Source of the DNA: Prevotella sp. CAG:1185
GTDB lineage: Bacteria; Bacteroidota; Bacteroidia; Bacteroidales; Bacteroidaceae
Assembly: GCA_000436695.1 (NCBI GenBank)
Contig: HF992652.1
Location: 1-24,444 of the forward strand
Direction of reading: 5' to 3'
Length of the DNA: 24,444 bases
Below the pieces are notes generated by a model. It was not told the origin of the DNA and made no database searches. It saw only the letters and a list, made by a program, of their open reading frames with translations. Position numbers and translations under genes: made by a program. Shown here piece by piece: positions 7,696 through 15,358 of this stretch. Each line of letters opens with the position of its first letter. Within the stretch, counting starts at the first letter, position 1.

Positions 7696-8835
7696 CTACG
7701 GTTTTCTGATCAGTGAAACAATGATGTGTGTTGCCATATCGAAGAACACAATCTTCGGATTGGCATTTTGTCCGATGTCTCTTATAGCCCTGTTCATAAG
7801 TTCCGACAACTCTATTACATTGGCTTCGTTGACAAACCGTGCGAAGTTGCGCGCAAAGTTTTCCTCGTCCTGCGTCATATAGTTCAGCTCGCCTATGTGG
7901 AAATTGTAGACAAAGTTCTCACGTACAAGGCGCATGAAATATGTCAACATACGTTTTTGGCGCTCACGGCCGTATGCGGCAGCCGTCTCGCTCCATTTGC
8001 GTAGTTCCTTGATGTTGCGCATATACGCAAGCCTCATCAGACTTATGAACATATCGAGGAACAATTTTTTCTCGCTGTCGGCATTAAGTTCTTCAAGTGC
8101 GTTGAGCCAGTTTCCGTTGGCAGAACGCGCTATACGGTGGGCTGCGTCGGAGTCGATGCCGCGGCGATTGATCAGCGTGGTTTCGATGCTTGCCTCGTCG
8201 ATGCGCTTTACGTCAATGCGCTGCGCACGGCTCTTGATGGTGTCGAGCAGTTTTTCGGGTTCTTCGCACACCATTATGAACACCGTCTTGTGGGGAGGTT
8301 CCTCTATTATCTTCAGCATTTTGTTGGCACATTCGGCATTCATGCGCTCCGGCAGCCAGATTATGCAGACCTTATATCCGCCCTGACTCGACTTCAGGCT
8401 GAGCGCACGCATCACCACATCGCTCTCGCCTACACCCATCTGCGCCTGCTGATTGGCCGCGCCCATGGCAGCGAGCCACTGATCCATGGTGAAATAAGGA
8501 CCTTGCGAAAGGAGATGGCGCCACTCGTCGGCAAAATCTTCGCTCGACATCTTATGGTCGGATCCTGTGCCCGACGGCCGTATTACGGGATAAGAGAAAT
8601 GAAGGTCGGGATGAGCCAGCTTGGATGTCATAACGCACTGACAGCATGAGCCGCAACTGTCGTCGGCAGAAGGATGCCCGCACAGCAGATATGATGCAAA
8701 GGCCAAGGCCAAAGCCATCTTGCCGCTGCCCTGGGGTCCGCACAGCATGAGGGCATGTGGCACACGGTTTTCTGCAACCATCTGCCGCAGACGCTCCTTG
8801 GCGTCGTCCTGTCCGATAACTTCGCTGAACTTCAT
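7696..8835 (-). CDS. holB: DNA polymerase III subunit delta' (clamp loader)
   Basis: A 379-residue AAA+ clamp-loader subunit that helps open and load the beta sliding clamp. I chose the start at 8835 (MKFSEVIGQDDAKERL) because this is the family's usual opening; an in-frame Met 40 codons upstream precedes hydrophobic, atypical residues and overlaps the promoter. Visible features are an intact Walker A GPQGSGK (33-39), a four-Cys zinc module (C52, C61, C64, C67; C65 also present), the sensor region KMLKIIEEPP, and SRA (in IKSRAQ) where the SRC motif of loader subunits usually stands. E. coli delta' has a degenerate P-loop, so this intact one is notable, though common in Bacteroidota annotations. 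It is the first gene of holB-ricT-gldH. Confidence 0.92.
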   Translation of the reverse strand: MKFSEVIGQDDAKERLRQMVAENRVPHALMLCGPQGSGKMALALAFASYLLCGHPSADDSCGSCCQCVMTSKLAHPDLHFSYPVIRPSGTGSDHKMSSEDFADEWRHLLSQGPYFTMDQWLAAMGAANQQAQMGVGESDVVMRALSLKSSQGGYKVCIIWLPERMNAECANKMLKIIEEPPHKTVFIMVCEEPEKLLDTIKSRAQRIDVKRIDEASIETTLINRRGIDSDAAHRIARSANGNWLNALEELNADSEKKLFLDMFISLMRLAYMRNIKELRKWSETAAAYGRERQKRMLTYFMRLVRENFVYNFHIGELNYMTQDEENFARNFARFVNEANVIELSELMNRAIRDIGQNANPKIVFFDMATHIIVSLIRKP

Positions 8836-8859
8836 GTCTACAAAATATGCAATTTGGTG

Positions 8860-8889
8860 CAAAAATACAGAAAACCGCCGTAATAAACG
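8860..8889 (-). promoter_or_regulatory. Probable promoter of holB-ricT-gldH
   Basis: On the minus strand TATTTTTG (8860-8867) matches the Bacteroidota -7 consensus TAnnTTTG. About 20 bases upstream of it lies TTCG, one mismatch from the -33 TTTG. The start codon at 8835 is 24 bases downstream. Confidence 0.55.
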
Positions 8890-8958
8890 AAAAAAATAAA
8901 TTAATAATAAATAATTGTGACACACGGCTGAACGAAAATTATTACCTTTACGCACAAA

Positions 8959-9021
8959 ATGAACACAATGGCGACTGAGGCGTTGCTAAATGCCGCTAAT
9001 GTAGAAATTAAAATATATTGA
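8959..9021 (+). CDS. Possible 20-residue leader peptide upstream of the serpin
   Basis: ATG at 8959 opens a 20-codon frame (MNTMATEALLNAANVEIKIY) whose TGA ends two bases before the serpin ATG, with a second in-frame ATG at 8968. The spacing would suit translational coupling. A near-consensus -7 element TACCTTTA (8943-8950) lies only nine bases upstream, with no good -33 box. It may simply be chance in the 5' leader; nothing in the peptide is recognisable. Confidence 0.25.
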   Translation: MNTMATEALLNAANVEIKIY

Positions 9022-9023
9022 AA

Positions 9024-10280
9024 ATGAAAAGATATTTTATAACTGCTACGACAATTATTACAGCACTTATGCTTACAGGCTGCGGAAAGAATGTAGTGAA
9101 TACGTCAAACGAGGTGAAAATAACTCAAGCAAAAGAAAGTATGAAAATAGTGAAACTGTCTGAAGGAGAGTCAAAGATACGCACAGAAGCCAACAAGTTT
9201 GCCTGGAATGCTCTCGGATATTCTATTGAGAAAGACGGGAAAAAAGACTTTATGATTTCGCCCCTCAGCATGGTCTACGCACTCGGAATGATAAACAACG
9301 GAGCAGGTGACAATACAGAAAGCAAGATAAGCAAAGCCACGGGACTTACCGGCGGAACAGACGACATAAACAAATTTTGCCACAAGATAATGAACGAGTT
9401 TGCGCTTATCGACAATTCTACCACAATGAATATTGCCAACGCCGCAATAATAAACAAAAAACTGAAAGTAAAAGAAGACTTTGTCAACACGCTAAAAGAC
9501 AATTACGACGCAATGGCAGAGGCATGCGACTTCAGCAAGAAGAGTACTGTTGACAAGGTGAACTCATGGTGCGCCGAAAAGACAGGCGGTATGATAAACC
9601 GAATGATAAACAACATAAATCCTGATGACGCCGCAATAATTGTCAACGCAATATATTTTAAGGGCTCATGGAAAAACATATTTGACAAAAAGAATACAAA
9701 GAAGGATAAGTTTAAAACGGCCGACGGCTCTGTTAAGGATGTTGACATGATGCAGAAAACAAAAATAGAAAGATATACAGAAAACGAGACTTTCAGTGCG
9801 ATAAGCATGCTCTACGGCAACGGACACTACTCTATGCAAATTATTCTTCCAAAGAAAGGCAAAAGCATAGGCGACGCCGTTGAGGTATTGAGAAATACTG
9901 AATGGAACAAATTTATAAACAGCATGAATGCCAATAAAGTGAATGTTATGATGCCGCGATTTGACATAGAATATACACGTGACCTGAAACCAATGCTTAC
10001 CGACATGGGGGCAGGCGACATGTTCAACATGGACAAAGCAGAGATGTCAAAAATGAGCGACATGCCGGCATGGGTGTCATCTATTATTCACAAGACAAAG
10101 ATTGAGGTTAACGAGGAAGGCACTAAGGCTGCGGCTGTAACAGGAGCTGTAGTGGTGGGAGGCTCAAGACCTAAAGAAAACAAGACAATAGAATTTAAGG
10201 CTGACCATCCGTTCCTCTTCGTCATAACTGAACATAACACAGGAATAATATGTTTCATCGGACAATACACCGGAAATTAG
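9024..10280 (+). CDS. Lipoprotein serpin (serine/cysteine protease inhibitor)
   Basis: A 418-residue serpin, a suicide inhibitor that traps a target protease by inserting its cleaved reactive loop into a beta-sheet. The start is ATG at 9024; a TTG two codons upstream is less likely. The N-terminus is a lipoprotein signal with LTGC (acylated Cys 20), so the protein should be anchored in the envelope and possibly surface-exposed. The serpin fold is evident: ISPLSMVYALGMINNGA (helix B), NAIYFKGSW (strand 3A region), and HPFLFVI near the end. The loop hinge EEGTKAAAVTGAVVV (364-378) has the small residues needed for insertion, so an inhibitory rather than storage role is expected. By standard numbering P1 falls in GGSR, with R the obvious trypsin-like candidate, but the loop is about five residues longer than in antitrypsin. 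No adjacent protease gene. Confidence 0.95.
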   Translation: MKRYFITATTIITALMLTGCGKNVVNTSNEVKITQAKESMKIVKLSEGESKIRTEANKFAWNALGYSIEKDGKKDFMISPLSMVYALGMINNGAGDNTESKISKATGLTGGTDDINKFCHKIMNEFALIDNSTTMNIANAAIINKKLKVKEDFVNTLKDNYDAMAEACDFSKKSTVDKVNSWCAEKTGGMINRMINNINPDDAAIIVNAIYFKGSWKNIFDKKNTKKDKFKTADGSVKDVDMMQKTKIERYTENETFSAISMLYGNGHYSMQIILPKKGKSIGDAVEVLRNTEWNKFINSMNANKVNVMMPRFDIEYTRDLKPMLTDMGAGDMFNMDKAEMSKMSDMPAWVSSIIHKTKIEVNEEGTKAAAVTGAVVVGGSRPKENKTIEFKADHPFLFVITEHNTGIICFIGQYTGN

Positions 10281-10415
10281 TCAGCAGGGAATAATTTATA
10301 AATCAAAAAATAGCGAAATATGCAATAAATTGCGGGGATTTGAGTTTTACAAACGTACTAATCTAATAAAGAGCAATAATCTTTAACCCATAAAACATTA
10401 AAATCTAATCAAACA

Positions 10416-11885
10416 ATGAATCAAGACAATAGAGGTAGCAAGGCCTACCTATTTTCAATTGTGCTTGTTGCCGTATTGGGCGGTCTGCTCTTCGGATACG
10501 ACACGGCAGTAATTTCAGGCGCCGAAAAAGGTCTTCAGGCGTTTTTCCTTGGCGCGACCGACTTCAAATATACTGACGCCATTCACGGATTTACTTGTGC
10601 GAGCGCGCTGATTGGCTGTATCATCGGAAGCGGAATATCCGGGTATCTGGCTTCTAACTGGGGACGAAAGAAGTCGCTGATATTCGCGGGAATAATGTTC
10701 TTTATATCGGCTTTAGGCTCAATGGAACCCGAATTTATGATATTTGAACATGGAGTGCCAACCTACCCGCTGCTCGTTACGTTCAACATCTACCGTGTTA
10801 TCGGCGGTGTCGGCGTGGGTCTGGCTTCAGCCATCTGCCCGATGTACATTGCCGAAGTGGCACCGTCGAACATCCGCGGAACACTCGTTTCATGGAACCA
10901 GTTTGCCATTATCTTCGGACAGTTGGTAGTATACATGGTAAACTTCTGCATCCTCGGCGACCACACCAACCCAGTAATCGAGTCTATCGGACAAGGCATC
11001 AACGCCGTTGCTCCGGGCAGCGACCCATGGACAATATCAACAGGATGGCGCTATATGTTCGGAAGCGAGGCTGTGCCGGCAGGACTATTTGCAATACTGA
11101 TATGCTTTGTGCCCGAAACTCCGCGTTATCTTGTCATGGCAGGACGCGACAGCAAAGCTCTCGACGTACTGAAGAAAATCAATGGTGCTATTGAAGGACA
11201 GAAGATTCTTAATGAGATAAAGAACACTATCACGGAAAAGACCGAGAAGGTATTTACTTATGGTGTGCTGGTAATCTTCGTAGGAATAATGCTCAGCGTG
11301 TTCCAGCAGGCTGTGGGCATCAACGCCGTATTGTATTACGCTCCGCGAATATTCGGCGATATGGGCATGGAGAATCCTATGGTGCAGACGGTGATAATGG
11401 GTATTGTGAACATTCTGTTTACTCTCATCGCTGTGTTCACCGTTGAGAAATGGGGCCGCAAGCCGCTGCTCATCACCGGCTCAATAGGCATGGCAGTAGG
11501 TGCTTTCGGCGTAGCTATTACATTCGGCAACATGAGTATGGCCGTGGTAACAATGGTCAGCATCATGATCTACAGCGCATCGTTCATGATGTCTTGGGGC
11601 CCGATATGCTGGGTTCTGATATCAGAGATATTCCCCAACACCATACGTGGCGCAGCCGTAGCCATAGCCGTTGCGTTCCAATGGATATTCAACTGGATTG
11701 TAAGTGCTTCGTTCGTGCCTATGTTCAACATGCAGCTCGGCAGCGACGCCAACTTCGGCCACTGGTTCACCTACGGTCTTTACGGCATCATCTGCGTCTT
11801 GGCCGCCATATTCGTATGGCGCCTTGTTCCCGAAACAAAAGGCAAAACTCTCGAAGATATGTCGAAACTGTGGAAAAAAGAATAA
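10416..11885 (+). CDS. xylE: MFS sugar porter, XylE-like sugar/H+ symporter
   Basis: A 489-residue, 12-helix inner-membrane transporter of the sugar porter family. Signatures are LLFGYDTAVISG (helix 1, with the proton-coupling Asp of XylE), NWGRKKS, NIYRVIGGVGVGLAS (with the matching Arg on helix 4), PMYIAEVAPSNIRG, PETPRYL, QQAVGINAVLYYAP (helix 7 sugar-binding Gln-Gln and Asn), EIFPNTIRG and PETKGKTLEDM at the C-terminus. The Asp/Arg pair and the WNQ, QQ and WGPICW residues agree with the D-xylose:H+ symporter of E. coli, though glucose or arabinose transport cannot be excluded. It stands alone, without neighbouring xylose catabolic genes, and ends at a strong terminator. Confidence 0.92.
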   Translation: MNQDNRGSKAYLFSIVLVAVLGGLLFGYDTAVISGAEKGLQAFFLGATDFKYTDAIHGFTCASALIGCIIGSGISGYLASNWGRKKSLIFAGIMFFISALGSMEPEFMIFEHGVPTYPLLVTFNIYRVIGGVGVGLASAICPMYIAEVAPSNIRGTLVSWNQFAIIFGQLVVYMVNFCILGDHTNPVIESIGQGINAVAPGSDPWTISTGWRYMFGSEAVPAGLFAILICFVPETPRYLVMAGRDSKALDVLKKINGAIEGQKILNEIKNTITEKTEKVFTYGVLVIFVGIMLSVFQQAVGINAVLYYAPRIFGDMGMENPMVQTVIMGIVNILFTLIAVFTVEKWGRKPLLITGSIGMAVGAFGVAITFGNMSMAVVTMVSIMIYSASFMMSWGPICWVLISEIFPNTIRGAAVAIAVAFQWIFNWIVSASFVPMFNMQLGSDANFGHWFTYGLYGIICVLAAIFVWRLVPETKGKTLEDMSKLWKKE

Positions 11886-11902
11886 TTACAATTCATAATT
11901 CA

Positions 11903-11947
11903 TAATTGGGTTGCTCAGACGTTGTTGAGCAACCCAATTACTTTTTT
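11903..11947 (+). terminator. Strong terminator of the sugar porter gene
   Basis: TAATTGGGTTGCTCA (11903-11917) pairs perfectly with TGAGCAACCCAATTA (11926-11940) over 15 bp across an 8-nt loop, followed by CTTTTTT. It starts 17 bases after the stop codon. Confidence 0.95.
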
Positions 11948-12010
11948 ATAATAAATCAAGGAAGGATTATAAATTCTGCGTTACAGCATCATAATACATT
12001 TAATTTACCA

Positions 12011-12086
12011 ACAAGGCAAATCATAATTCTCCACTCTCAATTTTCAATTCTCCATTCTCAATTCTTAATTCTTAATTCTTAATTTT
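12011..12086 (-). repeat. 3'-end repeat element: AATT-heptamer tract plus conserved block
   Basis: Read on the minus strand this begins right after the MATE stop codon with tandem 7-mers (TTAAGAA/TTGAGAA variants, 12043-12086). It then runs into a block (12011-12042) containing AATTATGATTTGCCTTGT. The same block, differing at three or so of 32 positions, lies at 17447-17478 after the CapA gene. Similarity seems to continue weakly for another 40 nt beyond it in both places (TTATGA...TGTAA...GCAG). A dispersed intergenic repeat is the likely explanation. Confidence 0.75.
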
Positions 12087-13442
12087 TTAATCCTCTCTCA
12101 GCGCCTTAAATCCGCTAATAGTGATAGGAACGGCGATAGCAAAGGAAAGGAGGTCTGACCATGCCTGACACATCTCAACACCAAGCAAGCCGAAGAAATG
12201 AGGAAGGAGAAGTATCAGCGGAATGAAGAACAAACCGTTACGCGAGGCAGCAAGAAGGTTGGCCTGCCACGGCATGCGTATGGTCTGCATCATCATGTTG
12301 GTGTACATAACAATGACGCCCAAAGGCAGAGTTACCAGCTGCCAACGCAATGCCACCATACCGACAGCAACAACATCAGGGTCGCGACGGAAAACGTCGA
12401 TGCACTCTTCACTGAAAAGAAAGCCGAACACAGCGCAGACAGCCATAAACGTGAAGCCTACACGGACAATAAACCAATAGCCCTCACGCACACGGGCATA
12501 AAGTTTGGCACCATAACAGAATCCGCACATCGGCTGGAATCCCTGTCCAAGACCAATCATTGCGGCAAGAAGCACAAAGGCTATACGGTTGACTATTGAC
12601 ATGGCTGCTATGGCTGCATCGCCGTAAGCACCGGCTGCCACATTGAGCATGGCAACACTGACGCTGGCCATGCCCTGACGTGTGAGCGACGGAGTGCCGC
12701 CGGCAAAAATCTCCTTGAGCAGTTCGGAGCGCGGCGAGAAGTTGTGTGGATCGATATGTATGTTGCGCTTCATGCGTGTCATGCGCAGCAGCACGAGCAT
12801 ACTGCACGTCTCACCCGTAAATGTGGATATTCCGGCACCGGTGATGCCCATGTCGAAAACAAATATAAGGATAGGCGCAAGCACAACGTTGATGCACGCA
12901 CCCGTGAGGATACCAAACATTGAATAAGCCGCGTTGCCCTGAAAACGCATCTGATTGTTAAGGCACAAGGCACCGCACATGAACGGCGCTGCCATAAGCA
13001 CAAACGACAGATATGTTTCGGCATAGGGCAAGATTGTCGGTGTTGATCCTAACAGTAACGCGAGCGGGCGCAGAAATATCAGTCCGAGAACGGCAATAAT
13101 AAATCCTGTGCCGACGGCAAGAAAGAATCCCGTAGTGGCCATGCGCCGTGCGTTGTCGTGGCGCTGCGCTCCGAGTTCGCGCGATATGTAGTTGCCCGAG
13201 CCTTGTCCGAAGGTGAAGCCTATGGCCTGGATAATGGCCATCACCGAGAAGGCTATGCCAACGGCAGCTGTGGCCTGAGTGCTGATGCGGCCGACATAGA
13301 ATGTAGTAACGATGTTATAGATGCTTGTAACGAGCATACTGATAATGGTTGGAACGGCCATTACAAGCACCACATGATGAACAGGTGCGGAGGTAAGGAA
13401 CGTAAAATTATCCCTGTCTTTCATATTACTTGAAGAATTCAA
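12087..13442 (-). CDS. MATE family efflux transporter
   Basis: A 451-residue, 12-helix multidrug and toxic-compound extrusion protein, expected to export cationic compounds in exchange for Na+ or H+. MATE features include the opening region VVLVMAVPTIISMLVTSIYNIVTTFYVGRI, the GQGSGNYISRELGAQ stretch after helix 2, and the repeated half with GLGQGFQPMCGFCYGA. The substrate is not decidable. An in-frame Met six codons in (13424) is an equally possible start. It has a well-matched promoter at 13507-13537 and a small hairpin ATGTT-tttac-AACAT (13478-13492) in the leader. The stop is followed at once by the 3'-end repeat element. Confidence 0.9.
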   Translation of the reverse strand: MNSSSNMKDRDNFTFLTSAPVHHVVLVMAVPTIISMLVTSIYNIVTTFYVGRISTQATAAVGIAFSVMAIIQAIGFTFGQGSGNYISRELGAQRHDNARRMATTGFFLAVGTGFIIAVLGLIFLRPLALLLGSTPTILPYAETYLSFVLMAAPFMCGALCLNNQMRFQGNAAYSMFGILTGACINVVLAPILIFVFDMGITGAGISTFTGETCSMLVLLRMTRMKRNIHIDPHNFSPRSELLKEIFAGGTPSLTRQGMASVSVAMLNVAAGAYGDAAIAAMSIVNRIAFVLLAAMIGLGQGFQPMCGFCYGAKLYARVREGYWFIVRVGFTFMAVCAVFGFLFSEECIDVFRRDPDVVAVGMVALRWQLVTLPLGVIVMYTNMMMQTIRMPWQANLLAASRNGLFFIPLILLLPHFFGLLGVEMCQAWSDLLSFAIAVPITISGFKALRED

Positions 13443-13506
13443 ACAAATTAAGAGTCAACGCTGTCAGAATAGAGATGATGTTTTTACAACATGCGCTTTG
13501 ACGCTG

Positions 13507-13537
13507 CAAAGTTAAGAAAATCAAAGCTATCTGCAAA
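13507..13537 (-). promoter_or_regulatory. Promoter of the MATE gene
   Basis: On the minus strand TTTG (13534-13537), a 19-nt spacer and TAACTTTG (13507-13514) match the Bacteroidota consensus exactly. The start codon is 65-83 bases downstream. Confidence 0.8.
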
Positions 13538-13740
13538 ATTTTACTGACAATTACCTTCCCTGATGCAGGGTTAAGTTGAGTTAAAAGCCTTTTGTAATAT
13601 GAAAGATAAAACAGATATAACAACCTGTAAGACAATCAGTTATTTAAGTTATCCACAATAGGGACATGACAGTGGATAAACCGCGATTCAGAAAAAGGAT
13701 ATAACTCAAAAAGCAAGAAAATGGCGCACATAAACAAGCA

Positions 13741-13764
13741 GCATAAGCAACGCCGGGCTTATGC
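13741..13764. repeat. Inverted repeat GCATAAGC/GCTTATGC
   Basis: Perfect 8-bp arms with an 8-nt GC-rich loop (AACGCCGG). No T-run follows on either strand, so it is a structural or binding element rather than a clear terminator. Confidence 0.5.
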
Positions 13765-13780
13765 CACATAAACATAAACG

Positions 13781-13825
13781 GCAAACACAAACCGGCCGCG
13801 CCGGGCAGCCGTTACTTGTGTTTGC
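13781..13825 (-). terminator. Stem-loop spanning the end of the small Lys-rich gene
   Basis: GCAAACACAA (13781-13790) and TTGTGTTTGC (13816-13825) are perfect 10-bp arms, with a GC-rich 25-nt loop that contains the stop codon of the minus-strand small gene. On the minus strand it is followed by CGTTTATG rather than a long T-run, so it is an atypical terminator or an mRNA 3' stabiliser. Confidence 0.45.
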
Positions 13826-14003
13826 GGTTGGCGCGTGCTTCGCGGTATTTGGCTTTCTGTCGTGCCGAGCCGCTGCCATGAGCGCCGGTTATATATTTCT
13901 TTTTCTTGGCTTTGGTCTTCACCTTGCCGTCCTTGCCGTTGTCTGTCTTTGCCTTACGGAACACTATTCCGCCACCGGCAATTATGTCGTCGATATCGCT
14001 CAT
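13812..14003 (-). CDS. Small Lys/Arg-rich hypothetical protein
   Basis: A 63-residue protein with an acidic start (MSDIDDIIAGGGIVFRK) and a strongly basic remainder (KTKAKKKKYITGAHGSGSAR, ending REARANRKHK). I do not recognise a named family. Codon use (GGC, AAG, GCC, GAC, CGC) matches the neighbouring genes, and the protein has an organised look, so I think it is real. The basic, Gly-containing tail would suit binding to RNA, DNA or the ribosome, but that is inference. It lies downstream of the AICAR transformylase on the same strand but beyond that gene's probable terminator. The opposite strand has a longer hydrophobic frame that is best read as its shadow. Confidence 0.6.
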   Translation of the reverse strand: MSDIDDIIAGGGIVFRKAKTDNGKDGKVKTKAKKKKYITGAHGSGSARQKAKYREARANRKHK

Positions 14004-14030
14004 ATAATTATAACGAATTTAGGTTACACG

Positions 14031-14102
14031 TAAAAAAGAGCCGGGAGACAGATTCTGAAGGTGACCATAAACGTGCCGCCCGCAGGAATAATGACTCCCG
14101 GC
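14031..14102 (-). terminator. Probable terminator of the AICAR transformylase gene, with a long structured loop
   Basis: On the minus strand GCCGGGAG (14095-14102) pairs with CTCCCGGC (14040-14047), followed by TCTTTTTTA. The loop is unusually long (47 nt), GC-containing, and could fold further. It starts 17 bases past the stop codon. Confidence 0.7.
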
Positions 14103-14119
14103 GCTGAAGATATAATTTA

Positions 14120-15301
14120 TCAATGATGGAACAAGCGAACGCCTGTAAAGGCCATTGCTATTCCGTATTTGTCGCAAGTCTCGATAACATTGTCGTCGCG
14201 TACAGAGCCTCCGGCCTGAGCTATATACTCAACGCCGCTCTTGTGGGCGCGCTCAATGTTGTCGCCGAACGGGAAGAATGCGTCGCTGCCCAAAGCCACC
14301 TTGGTGTTCTTGGCTATCCATGCCTTCTTCTCCTCCATTGTCAGCACCTCAGGTTTCTCCTTGAAGAACTTCTGCCATGTGCCTTCAGCCAATACGTCGT
14401 CGTGCTCCTCGCTGATATACACGTCAATGGTGTTGTCGCGGTCGGCGCGGCGTATGCCGTCAACGAAAGGCAGGTTCATAACTTTAGGATGCTGGCGCAG
14501 CCACCATATATCGGCTTTGTTTCCTGCAAGACGTGTACAGTGTATGCGGCTCTGCTGTCCTGCGCCGATACCTATGGCCTGTCCGTCCTTCACGTAGCAT
14601 ACAGAGTTGCTCTGAGTGTACTTCAGCGTGATAAGACTGATAATCAGGTCGCGCTTAGCCTCGTCTGTGAAAGTCTTGTTCTTTGTGGGGATATTCTCAA
14701 AGAGAGCCGGATCGTCGAGCTTAACCTCGTTGCGTCCCTGCTCGAATGTTATGCCAAACACCTGCTTGTGCTCAACGGGAGCAGGCACATATTCGGGATC
14801 TATCTTTATTACGTTGTAAGTGCCCTTGCGCTTAGCCTTCAGAATGTCGAGGGCCTCGGGAGTATAGCCCGGCGCAATTACGCCGTCGCTTACCTCACGC
14901 TTGAGCAGAGTGGCTGTAGCCTCGTCGCAGACGTCGCTCAGAGCAACAAAGTCGCCGTAGCTGCTCATACGGTCGGCACCGCGGGCGCGGGCATAGGCAC
15001 ATGCGAGCGGCGAAAGTTCGATCTTAACGTCGTCTACAAAATATATTTTCTTCAATGTGTCGCTGAGCGGCAGACCTACTGCGGCTCCTGCGGGCGAAAC
15101 ATGCTTGAAGCTGGCTGCTGCAGGCAGTCCTGTTGCGGCCTTAAGCTCTTTTACAAGTTGCCAACTGTTAAGTGCATCAAGGAAGTTGATGTAGCCCGGA
15201 CGGCCATTCAGCACCTCAATGGGCAGTTCACCTTCTTCCATATATATGCGCGAAGGTTTCTGATTCGGATTGCATCCGTACTTTAATGCTAATTCTTTCA
15301 T
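14120..15301 (-). CDS. purH: Stand-alone AICAR transformylase (phosphoribosylaminoimidazolecarboxamide formyltransferase)
   Basis: A 393-residue enzyme expected to transfer a formyl group from 10-formyl-THF to AICAR, the penultimate step of IMP synthesis. I chose the start at 15301 (MKELALKYGCNPNQKP) because it matches the family's N-terminus; an upstream Met at 15352 would overlap the promoter. Motifs are ASFKHVSPAGAAVG (63-76, containing the catalytic Lys-His pair K66/H67), GIGAGQQSR, SDAFFPFGD, and a C-terminus RLFHH like the usual RHFxH. Length and content correspond only to the transformylase half of bifunctional PurH; the MGS-like IMP cyclohydrolase domain is missing. Stand-alone versions of this size are familiar in Bacteroidota, sometimes beside a full-length purH elsewhere, so the symbol is given loosely. 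Confidence 0.9.
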   Translation of the reverse strand: MKELALKYGCNPNQKPSRIYMEEGELPIEVLNGRPGYINFLDALNSWQLVKELKAATGLPAAASFKHVSPAGAAVGLPLSDTLKKIYFVDDVKIELSPLACAYARARGADRMSSYGDFVALSDVCDEATATLLKREVSDGVIAPGYTPEALDILKAKRKGTYNVIKIDPEYVPAPVEHKQVFGITFEQGRNEVKLDDPALFENIPTKNKTFTDEAKRDLIISLITLKYTQSNSVCYVKDGQAIGIGAGQQSRIHCTRLAGNKADIWWLRQHPKVMNLPFVDGIRRADRDNTIDVYISEEHDDVLAEGTWQKFFKEKPEVLTMEEKKAWIAKNTKVALGSDAFFPFGDNIERAHKSGVEYIAQAGGSVRDDNVIETCDKYGIAMAFTGVRLFHH

Positions 15302-15327
15302 GCTCGATAAAAATTTCTTCTTCGGTG

Positions 15328-15358
15328 CAAAGATAGTGCAAATTGGGCGCAAAACAAA
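15328..15358 (-). promoter_or_regulatory. Promoter of the AICAR transformylase gene
   Basis: On the minus strand TTTG (15355-15358), 19 nt, then TATCTTTG (15328-15335): an exact match to the Bacteroidota consensus, 26 bases before the start codon. The intergenic sequence shows no purine riboswitch that I can recognise. Confidence 0.85.

Larger units (their letters stand above)
13443..13811. other. Non-coding region with DnaA-box-like sites and hairpins
   Basis: Apart from the MATE promoter, this holds a perfect TTATCCACA (13649-13657) facing a one-mismatch copy (13671-13679, minus strand). It also has the inverted repeat GCATAAGC/GCTTATGC (13741-13764) and one arm of a larger stem (13781-13825). 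A 16-codon frame at 13721 is basic but too short to credit. No gene is supported. Confidence 0.6.

Noticed and set aside
8836..8955. Extended N-terminus of holB
   Set aside because: The extra 40 residues overlap the promoter and are unlike the family, whose usual start is at 8835.
13649..13679. Replication origin
   Set aside because: Only two box-like sites, no AT-rich unwinding region beside them and no dnaA, dnaN or similar genes.
13761..14033. 90-codon hydrophobic plus-strand frame that looks like a small membrane protein
   Set aside because: It is the complement of the Lys-rich small gene (Lys codons read as Phe/Leu on the other strand); the minus frame has the better codon use.
14123..15286. 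387-codon plus-strand frame opposite the AICAR transformylase
   Set aside because: The minus strand has all catalytic motifs of a known enzyme and a consensus promoter; the plus frame is a byproduct of codon bias.
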